Position numbers and translations under genes: made by a program | Part shown: piece after piece, positions 7,562-16,554 of the stretch | Numbering within the stretch: the first letter of the stretch is position 1 | Layout of the letters: each line of letters starts with the position of its first letter | NCBI GenBank assembly: GCA_036502345.1 | Contig: DASXYT010000128.1 | Location: 1 to 36,322, forward strand | Direction of reading: 5' to 3' | Source of the DNA: DATEPR01 sp036502345 | GTDB lineage: Bacteria > Actinomycetota > Actinomycetes > Mycobacteriales > Pseudonocardiaceae | Length of the DNA: 36,322 bases | The notes under the pieces: model-generated | The model's input: the letters and a program-made list of their open reading frames with translations, nothing else | Databases searched by the model: none | What the model was told of the DNA's origin: nothing

Positions 7562-9553
7562 TCAGCTGCGTTGCGGTAGGTCCACCCGCTGGATGCGGGA
7601 AACCAGGAAGTGGCGCTCGTCGTCGCGCATGTGGCACCACGCCGCCACCATCCCACCGATCAGCTCCAACGGCGTGATGACACGCTTGCTGCCGGTGTCG
7701 TTCTGGTCCAGATAAGTGATCTCGACGGGGGTCTCCGCCTCGATCGCCTCGGTCAGTAGCGTCAGCTCCCGATTGGACAGATGATCGCCGTACTTTCGTA
7801 CCGCCGCAATGGATTCCGATTCCTCAGTCTCGGCTTCGACAACGCCTGCGGCCAGCAGTTCGGCCGCCAGGTCCCACACCTCCAACGGGTCCGGCCGGGT
7901 CGGCTTGGACCGCATGGGTGTGCGCGACATCACGCGCGCGCGTGGCTTGGCCCGCTGCGGTGCGACCCGGGTCAACACCGGTGTGCCGTCGCTGGTCACG
8001 GCGACCGGGCCGTAACCGTGGGCCCGCAGCAGCTCCAGGGTCTCAGCAGCGGGCCTTACCGACGCGAGCACACCGGGTGCCAGCAGTCGAGGCGCCAACG
8101 ACATGAGCCCTCGATGCGCGGCCACCTCGGCGAGCAGCGTCGGATCCTCGGCCAGCACACAACATCCGACCTCGGCCACGACCAACTCGCCGTGCCGCCG
8201 CGCCACGTCCCGGACCAGATACTCCAGCGGCTGCGGCACGCCGTGTGCCGCGGCGTCGGTCAGGGCGGTGAGCAGCCAGTCGGCCGTGTGACCGGCGTCC
8301 AGCGCCCGCCGCACGCTCGACGGTGAGAACCGCCACACCGAAGCCGTGTCCCGCTCGCCAGGATCGGCGGTCAGGTCCAGCAACCAGGCAAGCTCGGCCG
8401 TCGGGATACCGGTCACCACGGCGGTCAGATCCGCTTGCAGGCGAACCGATCCCGTCGTCGCGGGCAGCCACCTGGCGACCGCCGCCGCCAGTTCGTGCTC
8501 CTCGCAGGCCACCAGCGCCCGACCCCACGTGGACAACCCGCCGGCGGCCACAACGCCGAGGCTCGCAGCCTCGTTCAGGATGGCGCACGCGGTCTCCGGT
8601 TCGCCGTAGACGTAGGGCTTCCACCACTCCAGCACGGCAAGCAGTTCGTCGCGGTCCGCCAGCGTGGCACCGGGTTCGTGGTCGGCGAACCAGGTGAGCA
8701 GGTCGTGCCGCAGCTGGCGGTCCATGTCGTCGTAGGCATGCAGCAACGCGGTCTGCTGTTTGCCGTGCACGTCCGGCGCGGTCGGTGCGGCGGGCAGCGC
8801 CCACCACGTCATCAGCAGCGGCACGAGCCGTTCGGCGGGCGTGCCGGCCAGCCAGGTGTCGGCTGCCGCGGTGGGCATGATCTCGCCGTCGTCGGTGTCC
8901 AGCAGGTCCGCGTGGTAGGCCAGGGTCAGCCACAGCCGGACCTGGATCTCGTCGACGGCCAGCGCCTTCGCGAGCCTGCGGATCTCCTTCACGCCGACAC
9001 CGCCGCTGCGCAACACGTCCAGCGGCGTCGCCGAGCACAGCTCGACCAGGTGCGTCACGCCCCGCACGGTCGGCAGCACGGCGGCGCCCGCTGCCCCGTC
9101 GACGGTGTCGATACCGGTGTCCCGCATGCGGGGTTCGGGTGGTTCGACGTGCAGTTCCTGCAGCCGACCGGCCTGCACGCCGGCCCGACGCAACGGCGTG
9201 ACCAGCTCGAACGAGTCGCCGTCGGCAGGCCACAGCAGCCCGAGATCGCTCAGTTCGGTCAGCGTTCGCTCGATCGCGGCACGGTCGGCACCCACGCGGA
9301 AGCGACCGGCGATCGTGTCGACGGTGATCCGGCCCGCCGACACGGCCTGAGCGGCCGCCAGCACCTCTGCCCGGGTCCGGTTCAGCTCGCGCACGACGAG
9401 TTTGATCGACTGCGGGGCCGCCAACCGCTCGGCCAGTTCCACCAGCGACGACGGCGGAATCCCCAACGTGTCCGGCCGACGAGTCATCAGGGCGGCCAGC
9501 GCGTCGGCATCCAGCGTGGCCAGCCAGTAAGGCATCGTGTCCTGCGTCGGCAT
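7562..9553 (-). CDS. Helicase-associated domain protein with C-terminal WYL-type domain
   Basis: A 663-residue protein resembling the mycobacterial Rv0862c family. It begins MPYWLATLDADALAAL, has winged-helix-like segments in the first ~200 residues and a central helicase C-terminal-like (Helicase_C_3) region around residues 440-550. It ends in a WYL-like beta domain (ELTLLTEAIEAETPVEITYL to FLVSRIQRVDL). There is no Walker motif, so it is not a helicase itself. Family members usually sit next to an XPB-type helicase gene. Here the next gene on the strand is the short rho. The ATG at 9553 was chosen. A GTG at 9583 and an ATG at 9535 are alternatives, and none has a strong ribosome site. Confidence 0.82.
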   Translation of the reverse strand: MPTQDTMPYWLATLDADALAALMTRRPDTLGIPPSSLVELAERLAAPQSIKLVVRELNRTRAEVLAAAQAVSAGRITVDTIAGRFRVGADRAAIERTLTELSDLGLLWPADGDSFELVTPLRRAGVQAGRLQELHVEPPEPRMRDTGIDTVDGAAGAAVLPTVRGVTHLVELCSATPLDVLRSGGVGVKEIRRLAKALAVDEIQVRLWLTLAYHADLLDTDDGEIMPTAAADTWLAGTPAERLVPLLMTWWALPAAPTAPDVHGKQQTALLHAYDDMDRQLRHDLLTWFADHEPGATLADRDELLAVLEWWKPYVYGEPETACAILNEAASLGVVAAGGLSTWGRALVACEEHELAAAVARWLPATTGSVRLQADLTAVVTGIPTAELAWLLDLTADPGERDTASVWRFSPSSVRRALDAGHTADWLLTALTDAAAHGVPQPLEYLVRDVARRHGELVVAEVGCCVLAEDPTLLAEVAAHRGLMSLAPRLLAPGVLASVRPAAETLELLRAHGYGPVAVTSDGTPVLTRVAPQRAKPRARVMSRTPMRSKPTRPDPLEVWDLAAELLAAGVVEAETEESESIAAVRKYGDHLSNRELTLLTEAIEAETPVEITYLDQNDTGSKRVITPLELIGGMVAAWCHMRDDERHFLVSRIQRVDLPQRS

Positions 9554-9612
9554 CACACACAGTGTGCCGCACCCCACCGACAAGTGCCGGCAGCGACCCG
9601 GCCTGGCGCGTC

Positions 9613-10623
9613 TCAGCCCAGGTAGCGCGCTGCCTGCTCGCGCAGCTTGCGGTGCACGCCGTCATCGGCCAGCGCGGGCGGCAGCCATTCCTTCTTCACC
9701 TTGGCGACCGATGTGTAGTTCGTGTCGCACACGTTGGCCAGCGGCGATTCGACCGCCTGGGACAACAACTGGTACGCGTCCAGCTCCGACAGCCCACGCG
9801 TCGCCGCCACCCACTGGACGAGGTCCAACTGGGCGATCCGGAACGCGTCCTCCAGCGGCCGTGCCGAGCCGGTGGACATGAGATAGCTGTCCGTCTCGAT
9901 CCGCGGCCACGGCGTCGACCGGCCCTTGATCAGGTCCACGATGACTACCGAGTTCATCGCCGTCTCCACAGCGACCCCGCACGTCTCGCCCTCGCCCTGC
10001 CGCGCGTGCCCGTCACCGAGGCTGACCAGCGCACCCGGCACGTTCACGCCCAGGTAGCACGTGACGCCGGCGCGCATCTCCGGCGTGTCCATGTTGCCGC
10101 CGTGCGCGTCCGGGACCAGCGCGGACCGCACCTCCAGGTTCGCGGGCGCGACGCCGACCGTGCCGTGCATCGGGTCCATCGGGAGTACGACCCGCAGGTC
10201 GCTGTCCCGCGCGGTGAACGCGCACGTCCGCGCCGCCCTGTCCAGTTCCCAGATCCACACCCGCTCCTCCAGCGGAGCCTGCAGCGTGGCGGTCGTGTGG
10301 GTGGAGGTCAGGGCACCGAACAGCGGCACCGTTGTCGACGCTGCCCAGTCCCGCGCCGGCTCGATGGACACGAAGTGCACAGCCACGGTGTCACCCGGTT
10401 CGGCGCCCTCGACGTAGAACGGGCCGGTCTGCGGGTTCAGGAACGGGAACTCGCACACCTCCGACACCAGGTCGTTCGACGAGCGGACCCGACCGGCGAA
10501 ACAGTCCTCGGTGAACACCTCCAGGATGGTGCCCGGCTTGATGGTGGCCAACGGTGGCGCGCCGCCGAACGTCCATACGTACTGGTCCTGGGTCGGCGTG
10601 AACGCGAGCACGTCGTCGGTCAT
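9613..10623 (-). CDS. Acetamidase/formamidase family protein
   Basis: A 336-residue hydrolase of the FmdA/AmdA family, which releases ammonia from short amides such as formamide. Family signatures are the N-terminal TIKPGTILEVFTEDCF, the acidic/glycine stretch YVEGAEPGDTVAVHF, the metal-site region DPMHGTVGVAP and HGGNMDTPEMRAGVTCYLGVNVPGALVSLGDGHARQGEGE. Its ATG overlaps the stop of the APC permease gene in an ATGA junction, so the two are translationally coupled. The permease probably imports the amide or an amino-acid precursor. The real substrate cannot be read from the sequence. Confidence 0.88.
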   Translation of the reverse strand: MTDDVLAFTPTQDQYVWTFGGAPPLATIKPGTILEVFTEDCFAGRVRSSNDLVSEVCEFPFLNPQTGPFYVEGAEPGDTVAVHFVSIEPARDWAASTTVPLFGALTSTHTTATLQAPLEERVWIWELDRAARTCAFTARDSDLRVVLPMDPMHGTVGVAPANLEVRSALVPDAHGGNMDTPEMRAGVTCYLGVNVPGALVSLGDGHARQGEGETCGVAVETAMNSVVIVDLIKGRSTPWPRIETDSYLMSTGSARPLEDAFRIAQLDLVQWVAATRGLSELDAYQLLSQAVESPLANVCDTNYTSVAKVKKEWLPPALADDGVHRKLREQAARYLG

Positions 10624-12122
10624 GAGGGCAGCTCCGCGGTCTCCGGTTCGGCTTCTGGCTGGATGTCGTCCAGGTGCACCAGCCCGGTGTCCACCACCCG
10701 CTGCCGGTGCTTGGTCCACAAATACACCAGGTACACGATGCCGATCAGCATCCACACGCCGACGATCGGTCCCGCGTACGAGATGGGCGGCGTCAACGGC
10801 GTGACGAAGGAGAACACCGGGATGCCGGCCGCGGTGAGCAACGCGGGGATGAACGCCAGGATGCCCAGCACGGGCGACACGAGATGCAGGAACCAGTTGA
10901 ACTCACTGCGCCTGAACCGGGCGAAGAAGCCGATACACGCGGCGTTGACGACGATGTACACAGCCACGACGACCACCACGATGACGGTCGCGACGAGCAC
11001 GAACGCCGTGGTCGGCGTGAACGCGAACCCGAGCGCCAGGGTGGCCACGACCGCGAGGACGAACTGCGCGGTCACGGCGACGACAGGGGACCGGTGCACC
11101 GGGTGGATCCGCGCGAACGACTTCGGCAGGATGCCGACCCTGGCCAGCGCGTACGCCGTCCGCGTCGAGACGTTCATGCCCGCGTTGGCGTTGGCGATCG
11201 TGGAGTTGATGATCGCCAGGAACACCAGGATCCAGAACAGCCCGAACGACGTCCGTGCGATGCCCTCCCAGGACAACGCCCCGGTGGTGCTGAACGTGCC
11301 GAACGTCCCGGGTCCGACGAACACGTCGGCGGCGTACGTGGTGAAGATGTAGATCGCCCCGATGCCCAGCGTCGCACCGATGACGGCCCGGCGGATGGTG
11401 CGCTTCGGGTCCTTCGTCTCCTCGGCCAGCGGCGCGGCGGCCTCGAAACCGGAGAACGCCAGGACGGTGTAGACCGAACCGGCGATGACGCCCGCGAACC
11501 CGAGGTGTCCGGCGGGCGTGTGCGATGACGTGAACACCGACAGCGTGTTGGCGCCACCGGCCTTCACGATCAGCAGCACGGCCAGGATCACGAACACCAG
11601 GATCTCGAACGCACCCAGGATCGTGCCCAGCCGGGCCGAGACACGTGCGCCCCAGAACCCGGCGACAGCGATGATCACGGCACCCACCAGAGCCCACGGC
11701 CACCAGAGGTCAGCGGGCCAGCCCCACGAGGAGTTGAACGTGCCGGCGGCGGTGAAACCGAGTTGCAGCAACAACAATGTCGGCACGAGCGCTTCGACGA
11801 ACAGGTAGCCCCAGGCCACCAGGAAACCGACGATCGGGTGCAGCCCACGACTGGAGTAGGTCGCCACCGAGCCGGCCGCCGGCAGGTGTTTGGCCAATTC
11901 GGCGATGGACAACGCCGCGAACAGACACGCCACCATCGCGACGATCACCGCCAGCGGCAGCGCACCGCCCGCGAATGCCGCACCTGCCGGGATCGACGCC
12001 GCGATCGCAGCACCGGGCGCCATCGCTGTGATGCTCTGGAACAACACCTCGCGCAGGCCGATGGCCCCACGACGTAGTCCTGCCTCGGCTTGTCCTGCCT
12101 GGGTTTCGACGGGTCGGCTCAT
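10620..12122 (-). CDS. APC superfamily amino acid/amine permease
   Basis: A 500-residue inner-membrane transporter with about 12 hydrophobic helices. The first helix carries the APC-type unwound motif (VLFQSITAMAPGAAIAASI). Further signatures are FSGFEAAAPLAEETKDPKRTI in the middle and NANAGMNVSTRTAYALAR, both typical of amino acid/polyamine/organocation permeases. The N-terminus is hydrophilic and the tail acidic, both expected in the cytoplasm. The ATG has GGGAG upstream. It lies between a FadR-type regulator gene (89 bp upstream) and the coupled amidase gene, so it likely feeds that amidase. Substrate unknown. Confidence 0.9.
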   Translation of the reverse strand: MSRPVETQAGQAEAGLRRGAIGLREVLFQSITAMAPGAAIAASIPAGAAFAGGALPLAVIVAMVACLFAALSIAELAKHLPAAGSVATYSSRGLHPIVGFLVAWGYLFVEALVPTLLLLQLGFTAAGTFNSSWGWPADLWWPWALVGAVIIAVAGFWGARVSARLGTILGAFEILVFVILAVLLIVKAGGANTLSVFTSSHTPAGHLGFAGVIAGSVYTVLAFSGFEAAAPLAEETKDPKRTIRRAVIGATLGIGAIYIFTTYAADVFVGPGTFGTFSTTGALSWEGIARTSFGLFWILVFLAIINSTIANANAGMNVSTRTAYALARVGILPKSFARIHPVHRSPVVAVTAQFVLAVVATLALGFAFTPTTAFVLVATVIVVVVVAVYIVVNAACIGFFARFRRSEFNWFLHLVSPVLGILAFIPALLTAAGIPVFSFVTPLTPPISYAGPIVGVWMLIGIVYLVYLWTKHRQRVVDTGLVHLDDIQPEAEPETAELPS

Positions 12123-12155
12123 CGGGCGCTCCCGGTGTATCTGGTCCCGCTATAA

Positions 12156-12200
12156 ATGGTTTAGTGCGCAGACCATAGACGCGGGAGATGCCCGCCACAA
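12156..12200 (-). promoter_or_regulatory. Promoter and candidate GntR operator upstream of the permease gene
   Basis: Read leftwards, TTGTGG (complement of 12195-12200) and TATGGT (complement of 12172-12177) are 17 nt apart, a well-spaced promoter for the permease-amidase pair. The -10 overlaps one arm of an ATGGT-N11-ACCAT inverted repeat (12156-12176). The GntR gene directly upstream is the obvious candidate to bind it. The spacing is wider than in classical FadR sites, so the operator assignment is tentative. Confidence 0.4.
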
Positions 12201-12211
12201 GAGCCTCTGGA

Positions 12212-13057
12212 TTACGAACTCGCGACACCGTCGCCTGCTGCTGCTTCTGGTGTCTCGATCACCGTGTCCTCCCCGGACACGGCCCGCACCAGGGCGGCTC
12301 GCAGCTCGTCCTCGGTGATCGAGAAGTGCTGCCGGCCGACCTCCCACGCGGTGTCGGCGTCGCCGCCGGTCACGGCCTCCGCCAGCTGTTGGTGCTGAGG
12401 AAGCGCCCGGGAGTAGACCTCGGAGGTGAACGGCTCGACGGCGAAGCCGAAGCTCACCTCGGACAGCAACTGCTCCCGGACGGCCAACAGCCGGGGGTTC
12501 TTGGCGGCCTTCGCGATGGCGTGGTGCAGCCGGATGTCGGCAGCCTGCGCGACGGACAGCGACTCGGCCCCCTCGTACTGCCGCAGCGCCGACCGGATCT
12601 CCGTCATGTCCTTGCGGTCCCGGCGCTCGGCAGCGGTGCGGGCAACCAGCGCCTCGATCAGCAGGCGCATGTCGAACGTGCTCTGCAGTTCTTCCCACCG
12701 GGGACCGAGCGTCGAACGGACCGCCCGTGCCGACTCCCGTGTCCACGGCTGCCGCACGAACGCCCCGCCCGACCGGCCCCGGCGGACCTCCAACATCCCG
12801 GCGGTGACCACCCTGGCCAGGGCATCCCGCACGGTCGTCCGGCTCACGCCCAGCTGGGCGGCCAGTTCCCGCTCCGGCGGCAGCCGCTGCCCGGGCGTGA
12901 ACTCACCCAGCGCGATCGCCGTCATGATCCGGTCGGCCAACACCGCACCGGCCGCGGGAGTCGCGAGCGGGCTCAGCAGCACGCCCGGCGCCTGCGCCGG
13001 CCTGCCACCATCTCTCTCGGTGTCCCGACTCCCGGTGTTCCGCCTCCGACCTGTCAC
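12212..13057 (-). CDS. GntR family regulator, FadR (FCD) subfamily
   Basis: A 281-residue regulator. A winged helix occupies about residues 38-102 (LPPERELAAQLGVSRTTVRDALARV, then GMLEVRRGRSGGAFV). An all-helical FCD effector domain follows, with the expected metal/ligand histidines in DIRLHHAIAKAAKN, HQQLAEAV and RQHFSITED. FadR-type proteins are usually repressors released by small organic acids or amino-acid derivatives. It is encoded upstream of the permease and amidase on the same strand, which are its likely targets. The GTG start is preceded by GGAG at a rather short distance. Confidence 0.9.
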   Translation of the reverse strand: MTGRRRNTGSRDTERDGGRPAQAPGVLLSPLATPAAGAVLADRIMTAIALGEFTPGQRLPPERELAAQLGVSRTTVRDALARVVTAGMLEVRRGRSGGAFVRQPWTRESARAVRSTLGPRWEELQSTFDMRLLIEALVARTAAERRDRKDMTEIRSALRQYEGAESLSVAQAADIRLHHAIAKAAKNPRLLAVREQLLSEVSFGFAVEPFTSEVYSRALPQHQQLAEAVTGGDADTAWEVGRQHFSITEDELRAALVRAVSGEDTVIETPEAAAGDGVASS

Positions 13058-13085
13058 CGCTCCAGGCTAGAACGCGGTGAGCAGG

Positions 13086-13409
13086 TCATGTCATCTCGTA
13101 CGCCCGCTGGGCGATCTTGACGAACTCGTGGGTCGGGTCCTTCACCAGCCCGTGGATGGTGCGCACGGTCGAACAGGGCCACCGCGTATTGCACGTCGGA
13201 CAGGTCTCGGCCGACGATTCCTTGTGGTCCAGAAGAATGCCACGAACGATGGCGGTGAGATCCGGAACGAGGCTGCGGGCCGACCGGGCGTCCTCCTCGG
13301 ACCACTCACCGAGCTTCGTGGCCAGGAACTCGGCTTCGTCCAGATAGCCGTAGATGTCCTGACGCAGCAACCTAAACGCATCTGCCAGCGCGGGCTCAAG
13401 ATGGTCCAT
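13086..13409 (-). CDS. Small Cys/His (putative zinc-binding) protein, module 1
   Basis: A 107-residue protein with a helical N-terminal part rich in acidic residues and a C-terminal CPTCNTRWPC (C70, C73, C79) followed by H86. The same CxxC...C-x6-H arrangement occurs in the 107-residue protein at 26940-27263. Both also share a preceding AR..(V/L)P........LLD.H segment. Zinc binding is inferred from the spacing. The ATG has a good GGAGGG ribosome site. The gene diverges from an XRE-DUF5753 regulator, exactly as in the second copy. It ends 28 bp before the gntR start. No function is known to me. Confidence 0.78.
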   Translation of the reverse strand: MDHLEPALADAFRLLRQDIYGYLDEAEFLATKLGEWSEEDARSARSLVPDLTAIVRGILLDHKESSAETCPTCNTRWPCSTVRTIHGLVKDPTHEFVKIAQRAYEMT

Positions 13410-13544
13410 TGTGTACCCTCCGGTGGTATGGTCGATGACCCCACGGAACAGACAACCGCTTGCTGGAGACGCAATCAATTTCCGTTCGGGTGGCGTTTTG
13501 TTTCATGCGAAGAAACCGTCGGCGGAACGATCTACTCTCGTCCT
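13410..13544. promoter_or_regulatory. Divergent promoter region of module 1
   Basis: This 135-bp region separates the small Cys/His gene from the XRE regulator. On the plus strand TACTCT (13533-13538) lies 6 nt before the GTG at 13545, so the regulator is probably transcribed leaderless. No good -35 is visible. An inverted repeat GTTTC-N7-GAAAC (13500-13516) just upstream is a candidate regulator site. Confidence 0.4.
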
Positions 13545-14387
13545 GTGTCTACGATCCGAAGCCGTGAACTGGGTGACGCACTACGGCACGCCATGGAACG
13601 CGCAGGCCTCAACGGCAAGCGCGCGGCCAAGATTCTGGGGTGGTCCGAGAGCAAGGTGTCCAGGTTGCTGACCGGCCAGCTGAGCCTCCCGGAGATGGAC
13701 ATCGTCGCCTTCCTGGCGGTCTGCATGGTCATCGGCGAGGAGCGAGATCGCCTGCTCAGACTCGCCCGCGAGCAGAACACGCCAGGCTGGCTCCAACAAC
13801 ACGGTTCCAAGATCCCCGAGCAGCTGAAGACCCTTGTCGACCACGAGAGCAAGGCGGTCGAGATCCAGGACTTCCAGGCGCTCGTCGTCAATGGCCTGCT
13901 CCAAACAGGTGACTATGCACGCGCATTGCTCGAACGGTCGGGCACTGTGCCGCCGGAGGAGGTTCAGGACAGAGTCGCGGCCCGCCTGGCAAGACGGAAC
14001 CTGTTCAGTAGGCCGCGTAGACCCCAGTGCACCTTCTACCTGCACGAGTTCGTGCTGCGGCTCCCAGTAGGAGGCAGGGAGGTGATGTCTGAGCAGCTGC
14101 ACGAACTGCTCAGGATGGGTGTCAGGTCGTACATCAACATCAGGGTGATCCCGGCTGCCTTCGGCGCCCATGCCGGCACCGCAGGTTCGTGCTCGTTGAT
14201 GGAGTTCAGCGAGTTCAAGCCAGTCGTCTACGCCGAGGAGGAGACCGTAGGCCACTTCCTGGAGGAGCCCGAAGAGATTGCGTCCTACCGGCGAATTTTC
14301 GCAGCGCTGGCAGATTGCGCCCTGGACGAGAGACAATCAAGGGACCTGATCGCGGCCCTCGCGGTTGAGCTGTACGGAGGCACGTGA
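13545..14387 (+). CDS. XRE-family regulator with DUF5753 domain, module 1
   Basis: A 280-residue protein of the WhiJ/Scr1-like class common in actinomycetes. Residues 5-65 form the helix-turn-helix (LNGKRAAKILGWSESKVSRLLTGQ). The rest is the DUF5753 domain, recognised by FQALVVNGLLQTGDYARALL, RVAARLARRNLF, INIRVIPAAFGAHAG and the late EEPEEIASYRRIF segment. The frame is open far upstream, but conservation starts at the GTG at 13545, which has a -10 box rather than a ribosome site before it. Its stop overlaps the ATG of the DUF397 gene (ATGA). Such pairs control development or antibiotic production in Streptomyces. The target here is unknown. Confidence 0.9.
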   Translation: MSTIRSRELGDALRHAMERAGLNGKRAAKILGWSESKVSRLLTGQLSLPEMDIVAFLAVCMVIGEERDRLLRLAREQNTPGWLQQHGSKIPEQLKTLVDHESKAVEIQDFQALVVNGLLQTGDYARALLERSGTVPPEEVQDRVAARLARRNLFSRPRRPQCTFYLHEFVLRLPVGGREVMSEQLHELLRMGVRSYINIRVIPAAFGAHAGTAGSCSLMEFSEFKPVVYAEEETVGHFLEEPEEIASYRRIFAALADCALDERQSRDLIAALAVELYGGT

Positions 14388-14569
14388 TGACCGAGCTGAG
14401 CAGCCTCGCTTGGCGCAAGAGCAGCTACAGCGCCTCGAACGGTGGTTGCGTAGAGATCGGCTGGCCGGCGCCGGCAGGGGTGGCCGTCCGCGACTCGAAG
14501 CAGACAGCAGGCCCAACCCTGGCCTTCCCCACCCCCACCTGGCGCACGTTCCTGACCCGCGTCAACTGA
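14384..14569 (+). CDS. DUF397 protein, module 1
   Basis: A 61-residue protein of the DUF397 (BldB-like/Scr2-like) family: the opening LAWRKSSYS, the NGGCVEIG segment and the VAVRDSK strand are the family signature. DUF397 proteins are small cytoplasmic partners of XRE-DUF5753 regulators and in some cases behave like toxin-antitoxin pairs. It is coupled to the regulator by a 4-base overlap. It ends 11 bp before the convergent CocE hydrolase gene. Confidence 0.9.
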   Translation: MMTELSSLAWRKSSYSASNGGCVEIGWPAPAGVAVRDSKQTAGPTLAFPTPTWRTFLTRVN

Positions 14570-14580
14570 CTCGGCCTGGA

Positions 14581-16389
14581 TCAGCCCAACGGAAGGTCCA
14601 CGTAGGACTCATTGTCGGCGACCGAGCCGATCGTGATCGTGCTGCCCGGGACGTTGGCATCGGAGTACAGCGGGTCCTTGCTGTTGACCACCAGTGCCAG
14701 CCGGTGGTCGGCCGGCAGGTCGTAGCCGGCGGCCTGTAGGCGCCACTCGACGGTGACGTCTTCGCCGGGGGTCAGCGTGACCAGGGTGTACGGCTCGTGC
14801 GTGACCAGTCGGGCCGTGTCGTCGTCGGCGACGTCGAACAGGTAGGCGACCAGGGTGGCGGACGTGTCGGTGCCGCTCATGGTGAGCCGTACGGTGGGGA
14901 TGCCGCGGATGCGTCGCGCGGTCAGCGGTTCGCTCAGCCAGACCGCGAGGCGGCCCCGGTCGAAGTCCTCGGTCCGATAGGTCTTCGGGTTGCCGTTCCA
15001 CTCGGCCTTGCCGGTGTCCATGATGGCGTCCATCGCCCGGGCTTCGGTCAGTTCACCGGCGGTGAACCCACGCGACCAGCCCGAACCGGGGTTCGTGGCC
15101 AGTGCCCCGTCGTCGCCGCTGGACGGGTCGTCGGCCAGGTACCACCGCTCGACGGTGGTCGTCACGTCCTCCCAACTCGCGTTCGGCTCACGGCGGGCGG
15201 GGGTGACGACCTGGTTCTGGCCGTTCGGTTTCGGCCGCGTCTGGTAGGTGAACATGATCTGGTTGTTCACCTGGGGCCACGACGGCACGTCATTGGCCGC
15301 GCCGAGCAGGTGGTGGTCCAGCCAGGCGTACGCCTCCGCCATCGCCGCGTTCCGGCCGATCGAACCGATCAGCCCGGGACCTTCCGGCACGGCGTGGTCG
15401 CCGATCCACAGGTTGAGGTGCTTGGGCACCTCAAGTCTCGTGAAGACGTCGATGACCTGATTCACCGGAAACAGGGCTTCGTGCCAGGTGTTGGAGAAGA
15501 ACGTGGGAATTCCACGGGCATTTGTCTGCTCGGCGTAGGACTGCGGTGCGCGCTCCGTGCCCCACGCGACCACCTGGTCCAGGTCCGTGCCGTCCTGGAA
15601 GTTCCGCAGGATCTGCTGCGTTGCCTCGTCGAACTTTCGTTCCACCGGGCCGCCGGTCAGGCTGAGCAGTGCCGCGACCGCTTGGAGGTGCCGGGTGTCG
15701 TGGTCGTAGAGGCTGGTGGCCAGATTGCCCCAGGTGCTCAGGGCGACGACGGCGGACACCCTGGCCTCGGGGTCGTTGGCCGCCACGAGTTGGCTGATAC
15801 CGGAGCCGTAGGACTCGCCGAGGAAGCCGATCGCGCTCGGATCGAAGTACTCCTGGGCGTAGTCGATCACGGTCGACCCGTCCGCCCAGTCCCTGGGACC
15901 GCCGACGTCGATGGTGCCGCCGGAGGTGAACGGGCCGTCCACGTAGCCGCCATCGGCGTTCGCGACCGTGGTCCCGATACCGCGTGGCGTGTAGGCCAAC
16001 ACGTGGTAGCCGCGTAGCGCCAGCATGATGTGGGCGTACTCGAACAGCGGCCAGCCGACCGGGGTCCAGCCGGCCGGCACGATGACCACGGGCCGTGGGC
16101 CACCGGTGTTCAACTTGATGGTGTGCGCGGCCAGCTGAACGCCGTCGTCGGCCTCGATGCGAGGGAAATCGACGGTCGCCACCCCGAGCACATTGTTGGT
16201 CATCTCGCTCAGATCGGAGGTGAGCACGCCGCTCGCCGTACCGCGCAATGTGGCGACAAGGGCCGCTCCCACGTTTGCGGCGGCATCGTCGACGGTCGGA
16301 CCGACACCCCAAATGCCATTGTTCGTCAGTGCCGTCAACTGTGCTGTGGTAACCGAATTGACCGAATCGCCGTTCGGGTCGTTCGCCAT
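14581..16389 (-). CDS. CocE/NonD family alpha/beta hydrolase (X-Pro dipeptidyl-peptidase-like)
   Basis: A 602-residue hydrolase. The alpha/beta core has the oxyanion region PVVIVPAGWTPVG and the nucleophile elbow GESYGSG (Ser193). A GDHAVPEGP segment probably holds the catalytic His. A C-terminal jelly-roll PepX_C domain follows (GRLAVWLSEPLTARRIRGIP, TLVAYLFDVADDD). The family hydrolyses peptides, esters or beta-lactam-type amides. No signal peptide is visible, so it is probably cytoplasmic. The ATG at 16389 has GGAAGGGA upstream and was preferred to in-frame codons up to 16548. A GCGCAC-N8-GTGCGC inverted repeat lies at 16410-16429 before the gene. Confidence 0.87.
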   Translation of the reverse strand: MANDPNGDSVNSVTTAQLTALTNNGIWGVGPTVDDAAANVGAALVATLRGTASGVLTSDLSEMTNNVLGVATVDFPRIEADDGVQLAAHTIKLNTGGPRPVVIVPAGWTPVGWPLFEYAHIMLALRGYHVLAYTPRGIGTTVANADGGYVDGPFTSGGTIDVGGPRDWADGSTVIDYAQEYFDPSAIGFLGESYGSGISQLVAANDPEARVSAVVALSTWGNLATSLYDHDTRHLQAVAALLSLTGGPVERKFDEATQQILRNFQDGTDLDQVVAWGTERAPQSYAEQTNARGIPTFFSNTWHEALFPVNQVIDVFTRLEVPKHLNLWIGDHAVPEGPGLIGSIGRNAAMAEAYAWLDHHLLGAANDVPSWPQVNNQIMFTYQTRPKPNGQNQVVTPARREPNASWEDVTTTVERWYLADDPSSGDDGALATNPGSGWSRGFTAGELTEARAMDAIMDTGKAEWNGNPKTYRTEDFDRGRLAVWLSEPLTARRIRGIPTVRLTMSGTDTSATLVAYLFDVADDDTARLVTHEPYTLVTLTPGEDVTVEWRLQAAGYDLPADHRLALVVNSKDPLYSDANVPGSTITIGSVADNESYVDLPLG

Positions 16390-16554
16390 GGCTGTCCCTT
16401 CCAGAGTTCGCGCACAGCCCTTGGTGCGCAACACAACCCTGGCGGCCGGTTGGAGTGATCGGCAAGGGGTGCAATGAGTGAACAATTTTGCGGAATCGAC
16501 ACCGTCGGTAGAAAAAGGCGTATCGATCTGCGCAGTTGGTGGCATCATTTCGGC

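Noticed and set aside
9556..9566. CACAC-A-GTGTG palindrome near the start of the WYL protein gene as an operator
   Set aside because: Short, low-complexity and not linked to a recognisable promoter.
9562..11352. Long plus-strand open frame opposite the amidase and permease genes
   Set aside because: Antisense shadow of two recognisable genes; no domain.
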